Translations under genes and position numbers: made by a program
NCBI RefSeq assembly: GCF_048771995.1
Contig: NC_133063.1
Coordinates: 65,591,014-65,655,013, forward strand
DNA length: 64,000 bases
Reading direction: 5' to 3'
Source of the DNA: Taeniopygia guttata
Taxonomy: Eukaryota > Chordata > Aves > Passeriformes > Estrildidae
Shown: one piece after another, positions 62,740-64,000 of the stretch
Numbering within the stretch: position 1 is the stretch's first letter
How the letters are laid out: each line of letters opens with the position of its first letter
Notes under the pieces: generated by a model
The model's input: only the letters and a program-made list of their open reading frames with translations
What the model was told of the DNA's origin: nothing
Database searches by the model: none

Positions 62740-62972
62740 CTGAACTTCTGGTAGGTCTGTGAGAGGTAAGTGTTCATAGATGACAGATGTTCACTTTCTC
62801 CTTCAAAGAGTTTGTTAGAAGCAGCGTGCTGGAGGACTTTGGCCACACAGCCTAGGTTCCTCCTCTGGTCAGGGTGTATCTGGCCCCCAGCTGTTATATC
62901 AATTATATCAAAGCCATCAGGAGCAACTATGGCAGGATTCATGTAGCGATAGTACAGAAGGTTGCCAACAAC
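62740..62972 (-). CDS. IQGAP2: IQGAP2 (Ras GTPase-activating-like protein), GAP-related domain exon; first of ten exons in the window
   Basis: IQGAP2 is a large cytosolic scaffold (about 1,575 residues in human) that binds active Rac1/Cdc42, calmodulin and actin at cell junctions; its GAP-related domain does not stimulate GTP hydrolysis. This exon encodes VVGNLLYYRYMNPAIVAPDG, FDIIDITAGGQIHPDQRRNL, GCVAKVLQHAASNKLFEGE and on to QTYQKF, containing the NLLYYRYMNPAIVAP core of RasGAP folds. Acceptor TTTTTTAG|GTT (phase 0) and donor TTCAG|GTATGC (phase 2). With the nine exons to its left it gives 479 residues and a stop, with every phase consistent. IQGAP2 rather than IQGAP1 or IQGAP3 is inferred from wording closest to human IQGAP2 and from adjacency to F2R and F2RL1. 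The preceding exon and F2RL2, which sits in an upstream IQGAP2 intron in mammals, lie beyond the right edge. Confidence 0.97.
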
Positions 62973-64000
62973 CTAAAAAAATGGAGAAAAAAGTTAAGAG
63001 ATCTGCCCTTTGCATACTGGAGTGACACCTTACAAAACATGACCAATAATTTCTACTTCTGATTTAGACCATAGGGACTGGTGCTAGAAGAATCCTTAAG
63101 ACACACATTACCTATGGGGCTAACTGGACGGACCTCTTACATGATACTTCTCCTACAACACCTCTGTGAACATCAGTTATAGACTTTTACCACCACATTT
63201 CAATTTGATACTGGCTGTAGTTCAGCTAATGCAAGACATGGAGTTAAACACAAACACAAGTCTTCTAAATTTTGCAAGGTTTCACTCCCAAGGCTCATTC
63301 TCTGAAGTCCTGCAGATACTGGCAGCATTTAATGCACTCATTGATAAGGGGACCCTTATCAAAGGGACTGGACTGCAGTGCAGCTCTGTAACTCTAGAGA
63401 ACAGATTTCCCAAACTGCAGTTACTGTAACTATACTACAGCATCTTCTGAAGATGGCAACTTTAAAGAATTCCTGGTCTCAGAAACAGGCAGGCCTTTGC
63501 TTTCTGCAATTTGCTTTAGCTTATATGTATGCACCTGCAGAACTCCCAGCTTACACATTTAAAGGCTTTCAAGTGGGTACTCCATTTGCTTTCCAAGTTT
63601 TTTAATAGGCTGAGCAATTTTTTAAATCTGTATCGATGGAGTGATGGACAGTGAAGAATAGGGAAGTTCTGCTAAAATGAAAACCTTGTACTTTTAGAAC
63701 CATGTAATTAAACACCAATAAAAGGGTCTTTATTGAAGTGCAAAATAGTCTTAATTGGACAGGGTTGTCAGTCTCTCAGCTGTTTGGAAGGCTTATGGAG
63801 CAATTCCCCTAATTCCTCTGAAGAGACACTATGGCTGTGGTAGAGTAACAATAGCCATTGTGCCAGTACCATACTTATCACTCACACCTTATTTTTCAGT
63901 CTGTACAAATGCCATGTATAATCTAGTCAAACTTTTCTTTTAGAAACCTTCCTCATTCGATTTAAATTACAATTTCTTAACATGTTAACAACTTTAGATA
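62973..64000 (-). other. IQGAP2: IQGAP2 intron, partial
   Basis: No exon matching the preceding IQGAP block (the PYGMR(F/Y)IAK region) is present up to 64000, so this intron exceeds 1 kb. It contains a palindrome at 63341-63362. Open frames on the plus strand (63166-63429 and others) have no support. Confidence 0.8.
63341..63362. repeat. Perfect palindrome, 10-bp arms, 2-nt centre
   Basis: TTGATAAGGG, then GA, then CCCTTATCAA, in an IQGAP2 intron. Confidence 0.9.

Noticed and set aside
62973-64000. Preceding IQGAP2 exon or F2RL2
   Set aside because: No match to the expected IQGAP block or a PAR exon in either orientation.
1-64000. CRISPR arrays, bacterial operons, ribosome binding sites, tRNA or rRNA genes
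   Set aside because: The DNA is vertebrate; the only regular arrays are the 58-bp, 7-bp and 4-bp tandem repeats, and no tRNA or rRNA pattern was seen.

Overview
The window is vertebrate nuclear DNA and almost certainly avian. Coding sequence is split by GT-AG introns, promoters are CpG islands, and the repeats are dominated by CR1 LINE fragments plus LTR remnants of types common in birds; no SINE was recognised. Gene content and order match human 5q13 (IQGAP2 - F2R - F2RL1), a region I recall as homologous to part of the avian Z chromosome, so a Z location is likely (inference).

All three genes lie on the minus strand, head to tail, so transcription runs right to left. From the right edge, 62972 down to 51438 holds the last ten coding exons of IQGAP2 (C-terminal half of the GAP-related domain plus the RasGAP C-terminal domain). 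Every exon-exon phase agrees, giving 479 residues and a stop; the 5' part of the gene lies beyond 64000. F2R (PAR1) follows, with exon 1 in a CpG island at 46501-46561 and exon 2 at 38371-39572, giving about 420 residues. F2RL1 (PAR2) comes last, with exon 1 in a CpG island at 8784-8853 and exon 2 at 4076-5184, giving about 392 residues. Both receptors have the same two-exon plan: a signal-peptide exon, a phase 1 intron, then one exon for the rest. This fits an old tandem duplication.

The gaps hold CR1 pieces (near 1, 8150, 9436, 11430, 20558, 24475, 32390 and 36415) and five LTR remnants (21031-21408, 30671-31995, 33385-34061, about 35988-36387 and about 39800-40535). All five LTRs lie on the plus strand, antisense to the host genes. 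Three have recognisable target-site duplications. The one inside the F2R intron keeps a primer-binding-like site and carries a six-copy, 58-bp G-rich tandem repeat. No further protein-coding gene was found in the roughly 29 kb between F2RL1 and F2R.

Both receptors are membrane GPCRs switched on when a protease exposes a tethered N-terminal ligand. IQGAP2 is a cytosolic scaffold for active Rac1/Cdc42, calmodulin and actin. The points most worth a second look are the divergent PAR1 ligand (SFSMRI, without a human-like YEPFWE segment), the PAR2 ligand SFIGYK, the (CCGT)14 tract just upstream of the F2R start codon, the G-rich repeat in the F2R intron, several perfect inverted repeats, and a possible divergent transcript from the F2RL1 CpG island.
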